Origin: Saccharina japonica
Taxonomy: Eukaryota > Sar > Phaeophyceae > Laminariales > Laminariaceae
Assembly (NCBI GenBank): GCA_008828725.1
Contig: MEHQ01004235.1
Span: 79,177 to 143,176 of the forward strand
Direction of reading: 5' to 3'
DNA length: 64,000 nucleotides
Shown in pieces: positions 42,001 to 51,103 of the stretch. The position numbers and the translations under genes are program-made. The number at the start of each line of letters is the position of its first letter. Position 1 is the stretch's first letter. Under the pieces are notes generated by a model that worked only from the letters and a program-made list of their open reading frames with translations, was not told the origin of the DNA and made no database searches.

Positions 42001-44289
42001 AAGTACTTTTTTGCCCTTTAAAAAAAAAACCTAAAATGCTACATACCTTCGGTGTTTATTTTCGGGAAGGAAAGGAAAAAAAAACGTTACGAATCGCAAA
42101 CACTCTAATAGTGCTTTTGTTTGGTTCGTTCATGCTACTCGGGGGGGAACACAGGAGGGAGCAAGAGGGAGAGCTCACCAGTTATGTACTCGACAATTCG
42201 TTAATGGTTGTCGTGCACTGATGTTTCGAGGATATCACTATGTACCCATATATAAGCACCGTTCCAATTGATAATTTCGGTGTAAAATGTGCTTATATTT
42301 CGGGACAGACTGTTATGTCATTGGTCAACACACAACGACACAATCATCCCATATTTGCAGGCTTCCCCCGCTTGTCACCCCGAGCCCACACCGGCCTGGC
42401 ATAGTTCGAGCCGCCGGCAAAGCCCATCACGACCCTGGTCACTGCAGCAAAATGGACACAACGCATTATGTGTGCGTATGTTGATTGTGCTCAGCAACAC
42501 AGCGCATAAGATCCATCGCATACTAGGAGTTCCACATGCTTGATAGGGATTCTTGGAGTGGGATATGGGACATCGGGATATTATACGAGCCGCTCGATGC
42601 ACTGCCCACAAAGTGAGCAAAAAAGTACTTTCAGATAACGCCTAATTTGTGGAAAACGGGGTTGGGTCAATATCAGCCCCGAACAAGGCCCTTTTCACAG
42701 ACACCGTGCTCCCCACAGAAGCCCCCAAATGACACACCACACGCAGAGGAACTCAATCAAGTCATGGTAGAGTCTATTCGGTAGCTTGATGGTGCTTGAT
42801 TCTCCTAGAGTTGGATTAATTCAGTTTGCCGCAGATGGAAGCAGGTAGCAGCTTCGGTCGAAGCAATTACGCCGCCTGTTTAGACAATCTTCACGGCCGA
42901 GGTCGCGGTGGAAGGCGTGGACGAAATCGCCCAGAACTCTTCCTGTGCCCGTGTATATATGCAAGGAAGGTTTTCAGGGGCGGGAGATATCGGGATCGAT
43001 CCTACAGACGGCGTAATCGGCCTCAGAAGTGTGCCTCAAAAATCAAAGAAACGTGTACAAAAATGCAGTCATTATATCCTGCTGTATACGAGTACTCGTT
43101 CCATTAATTTCGAGAAAAAATATCGTTTTGAGCTGTAAAATACAACTTGTTTACAGTACTAGAAAAAAAACTGGAACCATATTTTCAAACTTCAGCGACG
43201 AGGTCGCGCACCGTAGAGGGCACGGAATCGGCTGCCACTTTGCCACACTGCTGTGGGTTCGTCAAGGAGTCTTTTGAGGGGCGGGAGCTATTCGGATCGA
43301 CGATATTGACGGAGCTGTGGTGGATTGCATATTTCCCCACAGGAAAAAATCAGGGGCGTTGTTGTTCCAGTTGTCGACGGCTGAAAGTAGATTTGGCCAA
43401 ATCAGGATTATTTTGTGGGCAGTGCAACACAGGTGTCACTCGATGTTTAGGGGCGAGTCAGCTCGACAGCTTGGGAATGATGAAATATGCAAGAGAATTT
43501 AGTTTCTGTGTTATTGCTGTCTTGAGTCACCACGACGCGTTCCCGTGCCAACTACGTACATCTTTAGAGATCAATCAAATTATTGTACGAGATGTATCCT
43601 GGTATCATATCGGGCGCACAACAGCAGCACATATCGTACCGTATCATACGAGCCATGGATACGAGTATTATAGCCCTGCAGGGTCGAAGAAAGTGGTACC
43701 TGGTACCTGGTACAGCAGTACGAGTACGAAGTCTGCCACTACTGCTGTGTACTGCTGTACCTGGCGAATATTGCCGCAATGAGGTCGATTACGTCGTTGG
43801 TCAGATATCAGTACGTACAGCAGTAGCCAGCAATATCAGGTGCCTGGTGTAATCACGATCTCTACTACCTTGTACACATACACCAGTACTGCTGTACGGC
43901 AGTACTACAGCAGTACTCGTAGCCTGTACGTAGCCTAGACAGCGTGAGACAGGCGCCGAGCATCGAGCATCCTGACCGGTACTTGAAGCCGCCGACCCCA
44001 CCTACTCGTAGCGAATACCTGGGTCAGCGAATAGCGAATGCTGCAAACCCGCCAAGGACAGGGCACCAACTCTAACAGATACGCACGAGGTTTTAAATGG
44101 CATGTCAGTCTGGCATGGAAGGCCGGCATGACACACTGGCATGGCATATGGCATCACCTTCTTTCGGAGTTCTGCAGTCTCAGTGCGGTTGAGGGCAGTC
44201 TTGGCCATGCCTCCCTTCATCCCGAACACATCTCCGCATGACTGCATATACTCCCGCTTCGCAGCGATAACACCCCCATCGCCCCCCAT
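29512..44289 (-). CDS. RTF2: Replication termination factor 2 homologue, complete (5 exons)
   Basis: RTF2 proteins act at stalled or barrier-blocked replication forks; yeast and plant members also affect pre-mRNA splicing. Exons join as 44289-44158, 32271-32200, 31109-31024, 30617-30434 and 30057-29512, all in phase, giving 339 aa (human about 306). Family marks: start MGGDGGVIAAKREYM; CAISNERLREPVAACELGYLYNK (46-68), the first RING/U-box-like half; NHIRGLKDIVE (about 85-95); NPAF then APYMCPVTLQEMNGAHSF (about 117-134); and DIVRLAPTDEE (about 167-177) before a basic, alanine-rich low-complexity tail ending with KVYASLFGKKG. The second zinc-binding half is changed: TGWVMAEKA stands where relatives have a CGCV-type motif, and the later CxxC is absent. 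Intron 1 is 11,886 bp. Intron 3 uses a GC donor. Confidence 0.93.
30185..30412 (-). repeat. Tandem repeat filling RTF2 intron 4
   Basis: About six degenerate ~36-bp units (plus strand ACGACACC or ACGACGACT, CGGTCTT or CTGGTTAT, then an A-rich stretch) occupy most of the 376-bp intron between exons 4 and 5. Confidence 0.75.
30434..30617 (-). CDS. RTF2: RTF2 exon 4 (CPVT-MNG segment)
   Basis: The first base completes an arginine codon split across intron 3, followed by LTANPAFGKEDR, PEPAPYMCPVTLQEMNG, HSFIVLFNTGWVMAEKATKE and VGIAGLQ, with donor CAG|GTAACT. It carries the family-defining CPVT..EMNG core. Confidence 0.95.
30618..31023 (-). other. RTF2 intron 3, GC-AG type
   Basis: The donor reads TGCAG|GCGAGC and the acceptor TTTGCAG. 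The frame and family alignment (IVEC-R-LTANPAF against the conserved NPA region) require this boundary; the nearest GT, 15 bases on, would add residues not found in relatives. The AG|GC context is the usual form of rare GC-AG introns. Confidence 0.75.
31024..31109 (-). CDS. RTF2: RTF2 exon 3
   Basis: After AAACAG: DDLLAGLLKRDLNPAFNHIR and GLKDIVEC plus two bases. It corresponds to the helix and the HI..IK/LKD segment that follow LYNK in the family. Confidence 0.92.
31720..31835 (+). repeat. ACACAGCAAATAG-type tandem repeat
   Basis: Short degenerate units (GTACACAGCAAATAGC, GCACACAGCAGAAAG, CACAACGCACAG) lie inside RTF2 intron 2. Confidence 0.75.
31965..32024 (+). repeat. Microsatellite (ACCATACATA/ACCATACACA)
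   Basis: A run of ACCATACAT and ACCATACAC units in RTF2 intron 2, about 180 bp from exon 2. Confidence 0.92.
32200..32271 (-). CDS. RTF2: RTF2 exon 2
   Basis: Twenty-four codons between GCGGTAG and AAG|GTGAGC: VCAISNERLREPVAACELG and YLYNK. This is the most diagnostic stretch of the gene (compare the family pattern C.LS.E.L..P.V.C.LG.LYNK). Confidence 0.95.
32603..32713 (+). repeat. 36-bp tandem repeat, 3 units, codon-like
   Basis: The period is exactly 36 bp (CCTGCTAAG at 32615, 32651 and 32687). In one plus-strand frame it reads PAKKIGLTNKKQ three times, and that frame is open from a TGA near 32560 to a TAA at about 32741, without ATG. Lysine-rich repeats of this kind occur in nuclear proteins, but no promoter, start or splice partner is seen. 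Confidence 0.7.
32854..34011. mobile_element. Non-autonomous DNA transposon, GGGGCATTTG termini (1158 bp)
   Basis: Inverted ends GGGGCATTTGACAAAAAGGG and GGGCATTTGGCAAAAAGGGG are flanked by a perfect 8-bp duplication TTTCTTTT (32846-32853 and 34012-34019). The word CAAAAAGGGGGA recurs in the left subterminal region (32865-32915), and its complement recurs in the middle (33060-33200) and at the right end (33955-34000). That suggests repeated transposase-binding sites. There is no transposase. The target length allows hAT, Merlin or MULE-type elements; I cannot decide. Confidence 0.85.
34346..34822 (+). mobile_element. hAT-like MITE, family 1 copy 1 (477 bp)
   Basis: Ends CAGGGCATTT and AAATGCCCTG are flanked by the perfect 8-bp duplication TTATACAG (34338-34345 and 34823-34830), with T and A at target positions 2 and 7 as preferred by hAT. 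The interior is packed with TTGCGC/GCGCAA and TTCGCC/GGCGAA words. It is the reverse-orientation sister of 40416-40863. No ORF of note is present. Confidence 0.92.
34975..35146. mobile_element. Small TA-flanked MITE (172 bp)
   Basis: Inverted ends CAGTACAGGACACCTAATGA and CAGTACAGGACACCTAATAA are each preceded by TA, as for Tc1/mariner-type insertion. Related ends (CAGTACTGGCCCTCTCACAA, CAGTACCGGCCCGCTCATAG) occur near 34828 and 50310-50335. Confidence 0.65.
36024..36092 (+). repeat. CAG trinucleotide tract
   Basis: An interrupted CAG run, reading as poly-Leu on the minus strand in the ORF that overlaps the end of the coiled-coil ORF. It lies in RTF2 intron 1. Confidence 0.93.
36202..36765 (-). 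CDS. Hypothetical coiled-coil protein, 187 aa, nested in RTF2 intron 1
   Basis: A single uninterrupted frame from ATG (MANSQRKRPKSKKTRRA) to TGA. The first 20 residues are strongly basic and could act as a nuclear signal. The rest is a charged, alanine-rich helix (about 30-165), with heptad-like patterns such as SAEKRAAEHKLSKENEERL and RAQEERVASLEEEMGRL, ending VHPRVY. GC content is well above the surrounding intron, and the sense-strand composition is consistently coding-like. It lies on the same strand as RTF2. It could be an expressed retrocopy, a remnant of an element gag-like ORF, or a free-standing gene. I recognise no family. Confidence 0.45.
   Translation of the reverse strand: MANSQRKRPKSKKTRRAALKKINDEFAARTGTTLAEAALIRRAEITAERGNYKALERGHKDATRARDAAITRCSEEIEGRRSAEKRAAEHKLSKENEERLRRDATSKLAKEHEGRVRAEAETRAVQAALDGEVDERRAQEERVASLEEEMGRLSLVKARVEKERNNLVSAIFDGDEEGLLLVHPRVY
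38096..38310 (+). repeat. GC-rich dispersed repeat, copy 2
   Basis: Matches 1968-2172 in order and orientation (CTCCGGCCGCGGGTC, GGGGCCCGCGTGTG, GGGCGTGCTTTGGGCC, AAGTCGCGAATTCTGGCAAA). A fragment of the last part recurs at 38798-38852. Confidence 0.7.
39544..39603 (+). repeat. Short repeat shared with 2784-2841
   Basis: GGGATTTCAAGT, AACATCCCGAAGGGGAAC and TTGTACC lie in the same order and orientation in both places. Both copies run into a TACCTGGTA/TACCAGGTA word. Confidence 0.75.
40416..40863 (-). mobile_element. hAT-like MITE, family 1 copy 2 (448 bp, inverted)
   Basis: Ends CAGGGCATTAATTA and TAATTAATGCCCTG are flanked by GTACCCGC (40408-40415) and GTACCCGG (40864-40871), an 8-bp duplication with one mismatch. 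The interior is the reverse complement of 34346-34822, with substitutions and small gaps. Confidence 0.9.
42870..43440 (+). repeat. Diverged ~300-bp duplication with coding-like frame
   Basis: GAGGTCGCG, then AGGGGCGGGAGATATCGGGA and CGATCCTACAGACGG (42898-43015), find counterparts at about 43199-43320 (GAGGTCGCG, GGGGCGGGAGCTATTCGGAT, CGACGATATTGACGG). Both can be read in one frame type (FSGAGDIGIDPTDGVIGL against a GAGAIRIDDIDGAV reading). This may be a relic of a duplicated exon or element ORF; no family is recognised. Confidence 0.35.
44158..44289 (-). CDS. RTF2: RTF2 exon 1 with start codon
   Basis: MGGDGGVIAAKREYM matches the family start MG.DGG.I..R. It continues to NRTETAELRKK and the donor AAG|GTGATG, phase 0, which joins exon 2 exactly. 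The start is set by the conserved N-terminus. Confidence 0.93.
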
Positions 44290-44657
44290 ATTTCTTCGAC
44301 GCTGGGCAGACTCCTGATCGACACTACTATATTATGTGATACGTCTTTAAAGCAGGTCGAAGAATGGCACAATGCGAGGCACGCTCGCTAAAGAGGGGTA
44401 GGTACCTTGCTCGGCTCGCTGCTTGGGGGATTTCCAAGGGTTTCCAATGTACCTGGGAAGGATATCTCAGAATACACAAAAATGCCGAACCGTTACAATA
44501 GCTATCTGTAACCGTAACCCGCAGTAGTTGGCCCGCAATCCCGCAATACGAGCGTTGGGCGTTTTACGCCGAAATGTTCGCCAGTTGACCGAGAGAAGAC
44601 GCCACGCGCTTGAAGGGGAAAGCGCGCGTAGCAGCCACCACCTAAGGCGCATCAAGC
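44290..44657. promoter_or_regulatory. Presumed RTF2 promoter region
   Basis: This 368-bp interval lies between the RTF2 start and a transposon. No TATA box or named motif is evident. The element at 44658-45700 therefore sits at the edge of, or within, the upstream regulatory region. This is inference from position only. Confidence 0.3.
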
Positions 44658-45700
44658 GGGTGGCGGTATACGAACCTCCTGGGGATCGTTTTGTAAACGT
44701 ACCTCACTATTATTCTTGGTGGGGTTTCAAATGCAGTCTACGGTATGTTATGTGTTCTCGTGGCCCGTCACTCTACATACACTCATATATACTCTCTCTC
44801 GTGCTACTGTTGTTGTTGTACCTCATATTTATACATATCGTGCAAGGTAGAGAGGTGCTGCTACGTAGAGCACATATTCAATTTGTACACATAGAGTACG
44901 AGTAACACTCACAATAATAATAATATACACACATAGGGTTTAAGGATTATGGGGCTGACGACTCCCGCTTATTATGATCGACTTTACGCACACACAGAGC
45001 GTGCCGAGGTTTTGAGGGTGTGACGCCGCCAGCTTAACTGTGGTTTATGCACATATAGAGGGTGCAAGGGTTATAGGGGGCTGACGCCTCCCGCTTATTA
45101 TTGTTGACTTTACGCACACACAAAGAAAGAGTGTGCAGGGGTTTAGAGGCTGACGCTGCCCGCTTAGTTAGGTGACTTTTGCACAGATACATACACATCA
45201 TAGTGGGTGCAAGGTGCTATGATATGGGGCCGGTGCTGTGGTGCTGTCAAGCAAAAGTTACGGAGATAACCAAGCGGGTGGCGTCTAATCCAAATACCTT
45301 GATTTTACTATGTGTGCATAAACCACAGTTAAGCGGGCGGCGTCACAGCCTCAAAACCTCGGCACCCTCTGTGTGTGCGTTAAGTCGATCATAATAAGCG
45401 GGAGTCGTCAGCCCCATAATCCTTAAACCCTATGTGTGTATATTATTGTGAGTGTTTACTCGTACTCTATGTGTACAAATTAAATATGCGCTCTACGTAG
45501 TAGCACCTCTCTACCTTGCACGATATGTATAAATATGAGGTACAACAACAGTAGCACGAGAGAGAGTATTAATAAGTGTATGTAGAGTCACGGGCCACGA
45601 GAACACATAACATACCGTAGACTGCATTTGAAACCCCACCAATAATAATAGTGAGGTACGTTCACAAAACGATCCCCATGAGGTTCGTATACCGCCACCC
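44658..45700. mobile_element. Foldback-type element with ~390-bp inverted arms (1043 bp)
   Basis: The arms start GGGTGGCGGTATACGAACCT and are inverted copies of each other (about 44658-45050 and 45310-45700), with a ~260-bp centre. A perfect 8-bp duplication CATCAAGC flanks it (44650-44657 and 45701-45708). The inner arms and centre contain diverged ~60-bp units with GGGGCTGACGACTCCCGC and TTTACGCACACACA. There is no transposase. Long arms with an 8-bp target suggest a MULE-like or foldback element. Confidence 0.88.
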
Positions 45701-45708
45701 CATCAAGC

Positions 45709-48700
45709 AAGCCTTGAGTACCACACACCGTGCGATGTACAGCAGTAGTATCATTATGCCGAATATTTGTGATCATACTGGATCAGACAACGAAATGACG
45801 AATGCCAGCATGCCAGCCCGTTTGTTGTCGTGACATCGTTGCGACGTGACTAAAGACGGCCTCCTTTACCGGCGCACAACACAGGCAGACGAAAAACACG
45901 TGCATTGGAAACGAGAAGCTACCTTGGGTGCTCTATACCCCGTGCACGAACCGGTCGGCAACTGACCATTTCGTGGGTGGATATGGTACTATTGTACAGC
46001 TATAATAACTGTACCTAAGTAAGCTATGTCAAAGGTCAGAGCGCGCCCACATGTTTTTCCAGCATCGACCACGCCATCAGAGGTCCTTACCTACAGTACT
46101 TATGCAGGACAACTTGAAGTAAGTACTACGAGTACTTGTATTGCGGAGGACCATAGTAAATAGGACCAAATGTTGTTTGTAAAAATAGGTAAATATATAG
46201 GTTTTTGTCTGTACCGTAGGTCCTACCAGGTACCAGGTATTTGCTATGGTCCCCCGTAATAGTCAGAAAGAAGAAAGCTGGTATAGGCTGGATTTTTTAT
46301 GTGATAAAGGATAGTGTGTGTTATGCGCTTACCTCATACCTGGTACTTGATTCTGATTCAGATGAACGGCTCTCAAGTTACATGTTCTGTTTTTCTTTTT
46401 TGCTTTATTACAGTACTTCGTAGTGACTTACGATTACAGTAGTGACTGTTTTCAAAGTCAGCGCCCTGTCCTGTACTGTAGGTGGACCATGTAAACCCAC
46501 AGCCGTACGCAGGCCACGAGACCGTTGCGACAGGTCTTGACCGCGGCGGAAATTAAGGTATACCAGGTATTATACAATAGTATGCGCGGTACAGTACGTA
46601 TGTATGCACTGCGCACTTCCTGTCGGCGGGGGGTGTCACGCGCCTACGAGTATCGGCTTGGGGCTGGGACTCCCACGCCTTGAAACGAGAGAGTCGAGTC
46701 AGGGGCGTACAAGGGTGTGTACATATACATTATCGGGGGGGGGGTGATCCACAGTGGTTGTCCGGAAGAATGGCATCTTCTAGTAGGTGCAGTAGTACTG
46801 CTGTAGGTGAGGTCTTCAAGAGGCAGCCAGGGAAAAATATAGGGTGGTGTGGAGCATAGAGTATAGCCTGTGATATAGCTCCAAAAACGACCATGCATGC
46901 GTTGAGACCACCGTGTTGAAATTAATGTTTCCATAGAGGCTGGAGAGAAGAATCACTACTTTAGCAGAAAGCGGGGGGGGGGGTAAGAGAGAGACAGAGT
47001 ATGCATACGTACATGAAGTAAGGAGAGTCGTAGGCCGTGATAAGTGGGAGGATGACGAGCATTTCGTGCTATCCCGGAGTTTGCGCCATATATATATGGA
47101 GTGCATTCACTGTGTCAAGGCTGTGTTGGATGTTAGCTCCGCAGGGGCTCCCCTATCCCCCCTTCTTCAAGAGACCGGTGTTATATACTGATATATGCGA
47201 TTGCATCAAAATAAACGTAGAACAAGTGTGAGGCATGGGACCTGACCTTCCCACAAGGAAAAGCACAACAACAGCATTATGTAATGGCTTTGTAGAAACC
47301 CTCTAGACCATGGCCCTCAGCAAGGCACAATGCAAGAACGTCAATACGACCACCCGCGAAACTACGTCCCCTTTTCGCTCGGGCAGTGTACGACGTAGTG
47401 GGCGAGCAATGCGAAATCAACCCGCCGTGTGATGGTCGGGACGATGGCTGTTGGGGAGAATCGGCTACCAGGCCGAACATAAACGAACTGGGCCCAATGT
47501 CTACCCGATGACCTTATGAAGGTGCTCTGAGCGATCGGAGGACCCGCGAAAAGCACCCATTCACGCCAACTGTTCATATGTTCATACTTCGCAGTATTTC
47601 TAATATACTATTCACGTACGGTGTGCTACGATAGGAGTTCACCTAATGATGTTCATATTGTTCACGAGGGTCTTCTGTAGCGGGGCTCTATACCTCACCG
47701 AAACACTGCCCAAAAGCAAAGCAGGCGAAGCAGGCAAAGGAGGCAAAGGAGGTACTGCTGAAGTTCAACCCAACGAACAACTCCACGATCTACTGTACAG
47801 TGCAATAGAGTACTTAACTTACATATCAAAACATATTGCTAAGCCTAGATGGTATTCCGACGTTATTCCGACGGTATTCCGGCCATGTTCGGTATTTTCT
47901 CAGTTGAGAACCCCGTCGGCCAGACACAGCTGCTAAGTACTTTAGACTATGCGTGCTACATACATTAGTGCCCCATATCGTAGCACGCGCCCCTCTCTTG
48001 TCCGGAGTAGAGGCGGTTTTGTTTTTGCTGTTGTTGTGGTGGTGGTTGTCCACGGCAGCCAATGGGCTGCTCCCGTGAAAACGGGAGATCGTCGAGGCGG
48101 CAGATCGCTTCATGGTGAGAGGGCATGCGGAGGAGGTGGAGAGGGCCTAGCTACAACACGCAGCAGAGGGTGCTAAGCGTGGCGGCAAGCGGCGCGGGGG
48201 GGGGGCGAGGGGGGGAGGCGGGGGTACTGGTACCGCTGTCGACGAGAGCAACAACGAAAAGGGAGAACGTGTGGCGCGGTTCCAATTTGAACCTGTACGA
48301 CGTACTGCTGCTGCGCCGAATTCTAGCAATATTCACACAGACAGGTGGTCGGGACCCCCCGCTTTCCCAATATGGGTGGAAACAAAATCCTTGTGGAGAC
48401 ATTGGACATTGTACTGTAGCACAGCATAAATTAGGCGTACGCGTTGAGAGGTTGTCGACACCTTGTGGGGTTTGCTGGACTGTTGTGGCCCCCTCAAGGT
48501 GCCTGTAACCTCTCAGTTCGATGCGCTTGATAGTTTTCGACGCTGTTCAATGTCGCCACAAGGATATGATTACGTCCACATTGTGCAAGGGCCCCCTCCC
48601 GACCACCGGTGTGGTAACGTTCTTTGTTTAGTTTTTTTTTTCGAGGGCGGGGGAGGCGCGACAGCGGCGTTACTGAGACTTTACACGGCTGTTGCCGAAA

Positions 48701-51103
48701 GTAGGAAGCAGATGGAGCATTATGTGGCAAGGTTCCCGGCTCGATTGCGTAGCGGAGACGGAAACCTATACGAAGTATATACTATGGCTACCTTGAGTAC
48801 GATGTGGTATTTTTTCATGGCCTTATACTTATCACTCTCCGGTGTGTGTCTCTCTCTCCGGGGTGGCTTCGTTCATGCGGCAGTTCCTGTTCGTTTTGCA
48901 TTATTGTGTTCGGCTTGCGGTCAAGGTAGAGGCCGCCCCATTTCAGGATTCCTTTCGGTTTAGTGCGTACAGTATTTGGTGTTGTTTCCTTTATTCTTGT
49001 GTGACGTGTTCACAGGTGGCCACTGGGGTACGTTGAGAGCAATACTCTGGTTCACCTGAAAAACAAAATATTGAGCTACGAATCGAAAGGTTAGTCACTG
49101 GCCAACGCTAATCGTCCACGACGCCCCCGGGTTGTTCACTGTACGCGTACGCGTCACAATGTGCTCATGTGGGGAAACGTACCAGGTCAAAGTCCTGCGT
49201 GATTTGTTTGGTTGTAGTGCTAAGAGTACAGCAGTGTGAAGAAAACAGAAACCAAATAGAGAAACAAATACACAAAAACAAAACAACGACACCAACGCGA
49301 ACAAAACAAAATCCTGAAAAATTAAACCCCGAAATTATCACAGAACAACAAAACAATCGCAAACAACAATCGAAACATGAAAACATTAGACATAGTCAGG
49401 GTTAAGACAACAAAGGGAAACGATGTCGGAAGGCAAATAATATAATAATAAAAATGTACATTACACACCACCACAACAACAATTGTGTGGCCAATAGTGT
49501 GCTATCGATTCTGCTTATTATTTATCCTCGCTGGTCTCACTCAGCCTATTGCATCGCACCAACACGACAAAAATACCGAACCAATTCAATCAATGTTCTT
49601 TGTATGAAAACCACCTACTACTAAAAAAATTATATATATATGTTAAAAATTAAGCACATGCTTTGAAAATTCGGCACATACATGCCGCTTTCGAGGTAAA
49701 GAAAACACGTTGTACTGCTTTAATGTTTTGTTCCATAATTTCCTTGCAGTCGACACTGCAAAAAACGAAAATTACGAAAAAGTAAAATAACCTTTCTCGT
49801 CATAAATTGCGCCCGACAAAAACTCACTACTCTTGTTACATTTCAGATTTAAATAGCAAGCTATCTAATGTATTACAATACATGACTTGAAAACGAAACC
49901 GCACGTTGCAATATAAACTGTTTTCATATTGCGTTTTGTTTTCAACGTATACTGCCACGTATCCAAACGCACCTCGATTGTGAGACGTCCTGTTGTGAAC
50001 CTTGCCTGGCGTGTGAGGTTATCGTCATGTTTCCGATGTTCTTGCAACGTTTACTTGTTTTCAGATATAAATGGCAAGCTGTATACACGGTATATATACC
50101 AGGTACGTACTGTATATGTGTTGGAGAAACAATAATAATAACGATTAAACGTTGTACACTACCAGGCCTCTCACAAGAACGTGCCCCACAAGAAACCCAG
50201 CCTAAACACTACGGGGGAAATAAGAAAGTCGACAGCTATTATACTGAATGAAGTTAGTGTGGGACACACCCCTTTCTCAATTAAGAAAGTCAGTCTATGC
50301 CCGATTTCTGGTTTCCTATGAGCGGGCCGGTACTGTATATAAGAACATCTACAACCCTGACGATAACCTTACACGTTAGGCAAAGTTACACACCTCGGAT
50401 AACGTAGCACTTACAGTAACGTTCCACATCAATGTTGGGGCTCAGCGGATTTTGCTTTTAACATAACGTTACTGCGTTACCTGATTTAGTTGTAGATATT
50501 GCGGTAATATAGCGTTACGTCGTACGTTACGATGTTGGCGGGCGATTGCGTAACACAATTATATTGTGTTAGCTATAATATAACCCGTACCGGCATCCAT
50601 ATAGTGGTACTTTCTTATAGTCTGAGACTCATTACGAGTAATATAAGCTTTGTATGGTGTTAGCCGAAATGATAATTAATTGCATCGTAACCCACGCTAA
50701 GAAAATATCGTCCATGATCGATAAAACGCTATAATTCCGTTAATGTGTTAGCTCCTATAATAGTACGTATGTATATACATCGCCAAACAAACATCAACAA
50801 CAGAACAACACCTGTTGTTGCTGCTGTGCTTGTTCGTACGTGCGAGTATGCAGATTTAATTATGTCACGTTAATGTTACGGCGGTCCAGGTGGACCAGTC
50901 GTAAAATGGTGAACCCCGACAGATATTGTGTAGGAGTACAGTCGGCAGGCTAAGCTTGGAACCCTGTGCGTGTGGTGCCCGGACAGGTGTACGACCACAA
51001 ACAATGAGTAAAAGCTGCTTATGATACGTTTTGATACTCGCAATTTTAGCACTGTAGATTCACTTAAAATGGATCTCCGTGCAGCCGACTCGAAATACAG
51101 GCT
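45709..51103. other. Intergenic, no firm gene
   Basis: Coding-like patches include a minus-strand stretch at about 46017-46092 (between TACTGTAG and TTAG|GTACAG, reading TSDGVVDAGKTCGRALTF), a minus-strand frame at 47362-47577, and plus-strand frames at 48060-48350 and 48630-48930, the latter with hydrophobic STMWYFFMALYLSLS. None joins in phase to another or shows a known family. The region 49160-49400 is A-rich with repeated AAACAAA words; 50156-50340 resembles the ends of the TA-flanked MITE. Confidence 0.4.
50345..50780. repeat. AT-rich stretch dense in GTTACG/CGTAAC words
   Basis: Words such as TAACGTTAC, AGCGTTACG, CGTTACCTG and TGCGTAAC occur repeatedly in both orientations without a clear period. 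Function is unknown; it may be a decayed inverted-repeat array. Confidence 0.5.

Larger units (their letters stand above)
32272..44157 (-). other. RTF2 intron 1 (11.9 kb)
   Basis: The intron runs from GTGATG after exon 1 to GCGGTAG before exon 2, phase 0. It contains a 36-bp codon-like repeat, a GGGGCATTTG-ended element, two inverted copies of one hAT-like family, a TA-flanked MITE, a coiled-coil ORF, a CAG tract, a second copy of the 1968-2172 repeat, and a diverged duplication near 42.9-43.4 kb. The remaining parts (35.2-35.8, 36.8-38.0, 38.9-40.4, 40.9-42.8 and 43.5-44.1 kb) show only GTAC-centred words and unconvincing open frames. An unseen tiny exon cannot be excluded, but the phases already fit. 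Confidence 0.82.

Noticed and set aside
44528..44905. 125-codon plus-strand frame near the RTF2 start
   Set aside because: Two thirds of it lies in the inverted arm of the foldback element, and the reversed arm reads similarly at 45588-45776.
48463..48963. 166-codon plus-strand frame with hydrophobic segments
   Set aside because: Partly coding-like, but no acceptor or donor joins it to another exon and no family is recognisable; kept only as a note in the intergenic entry.
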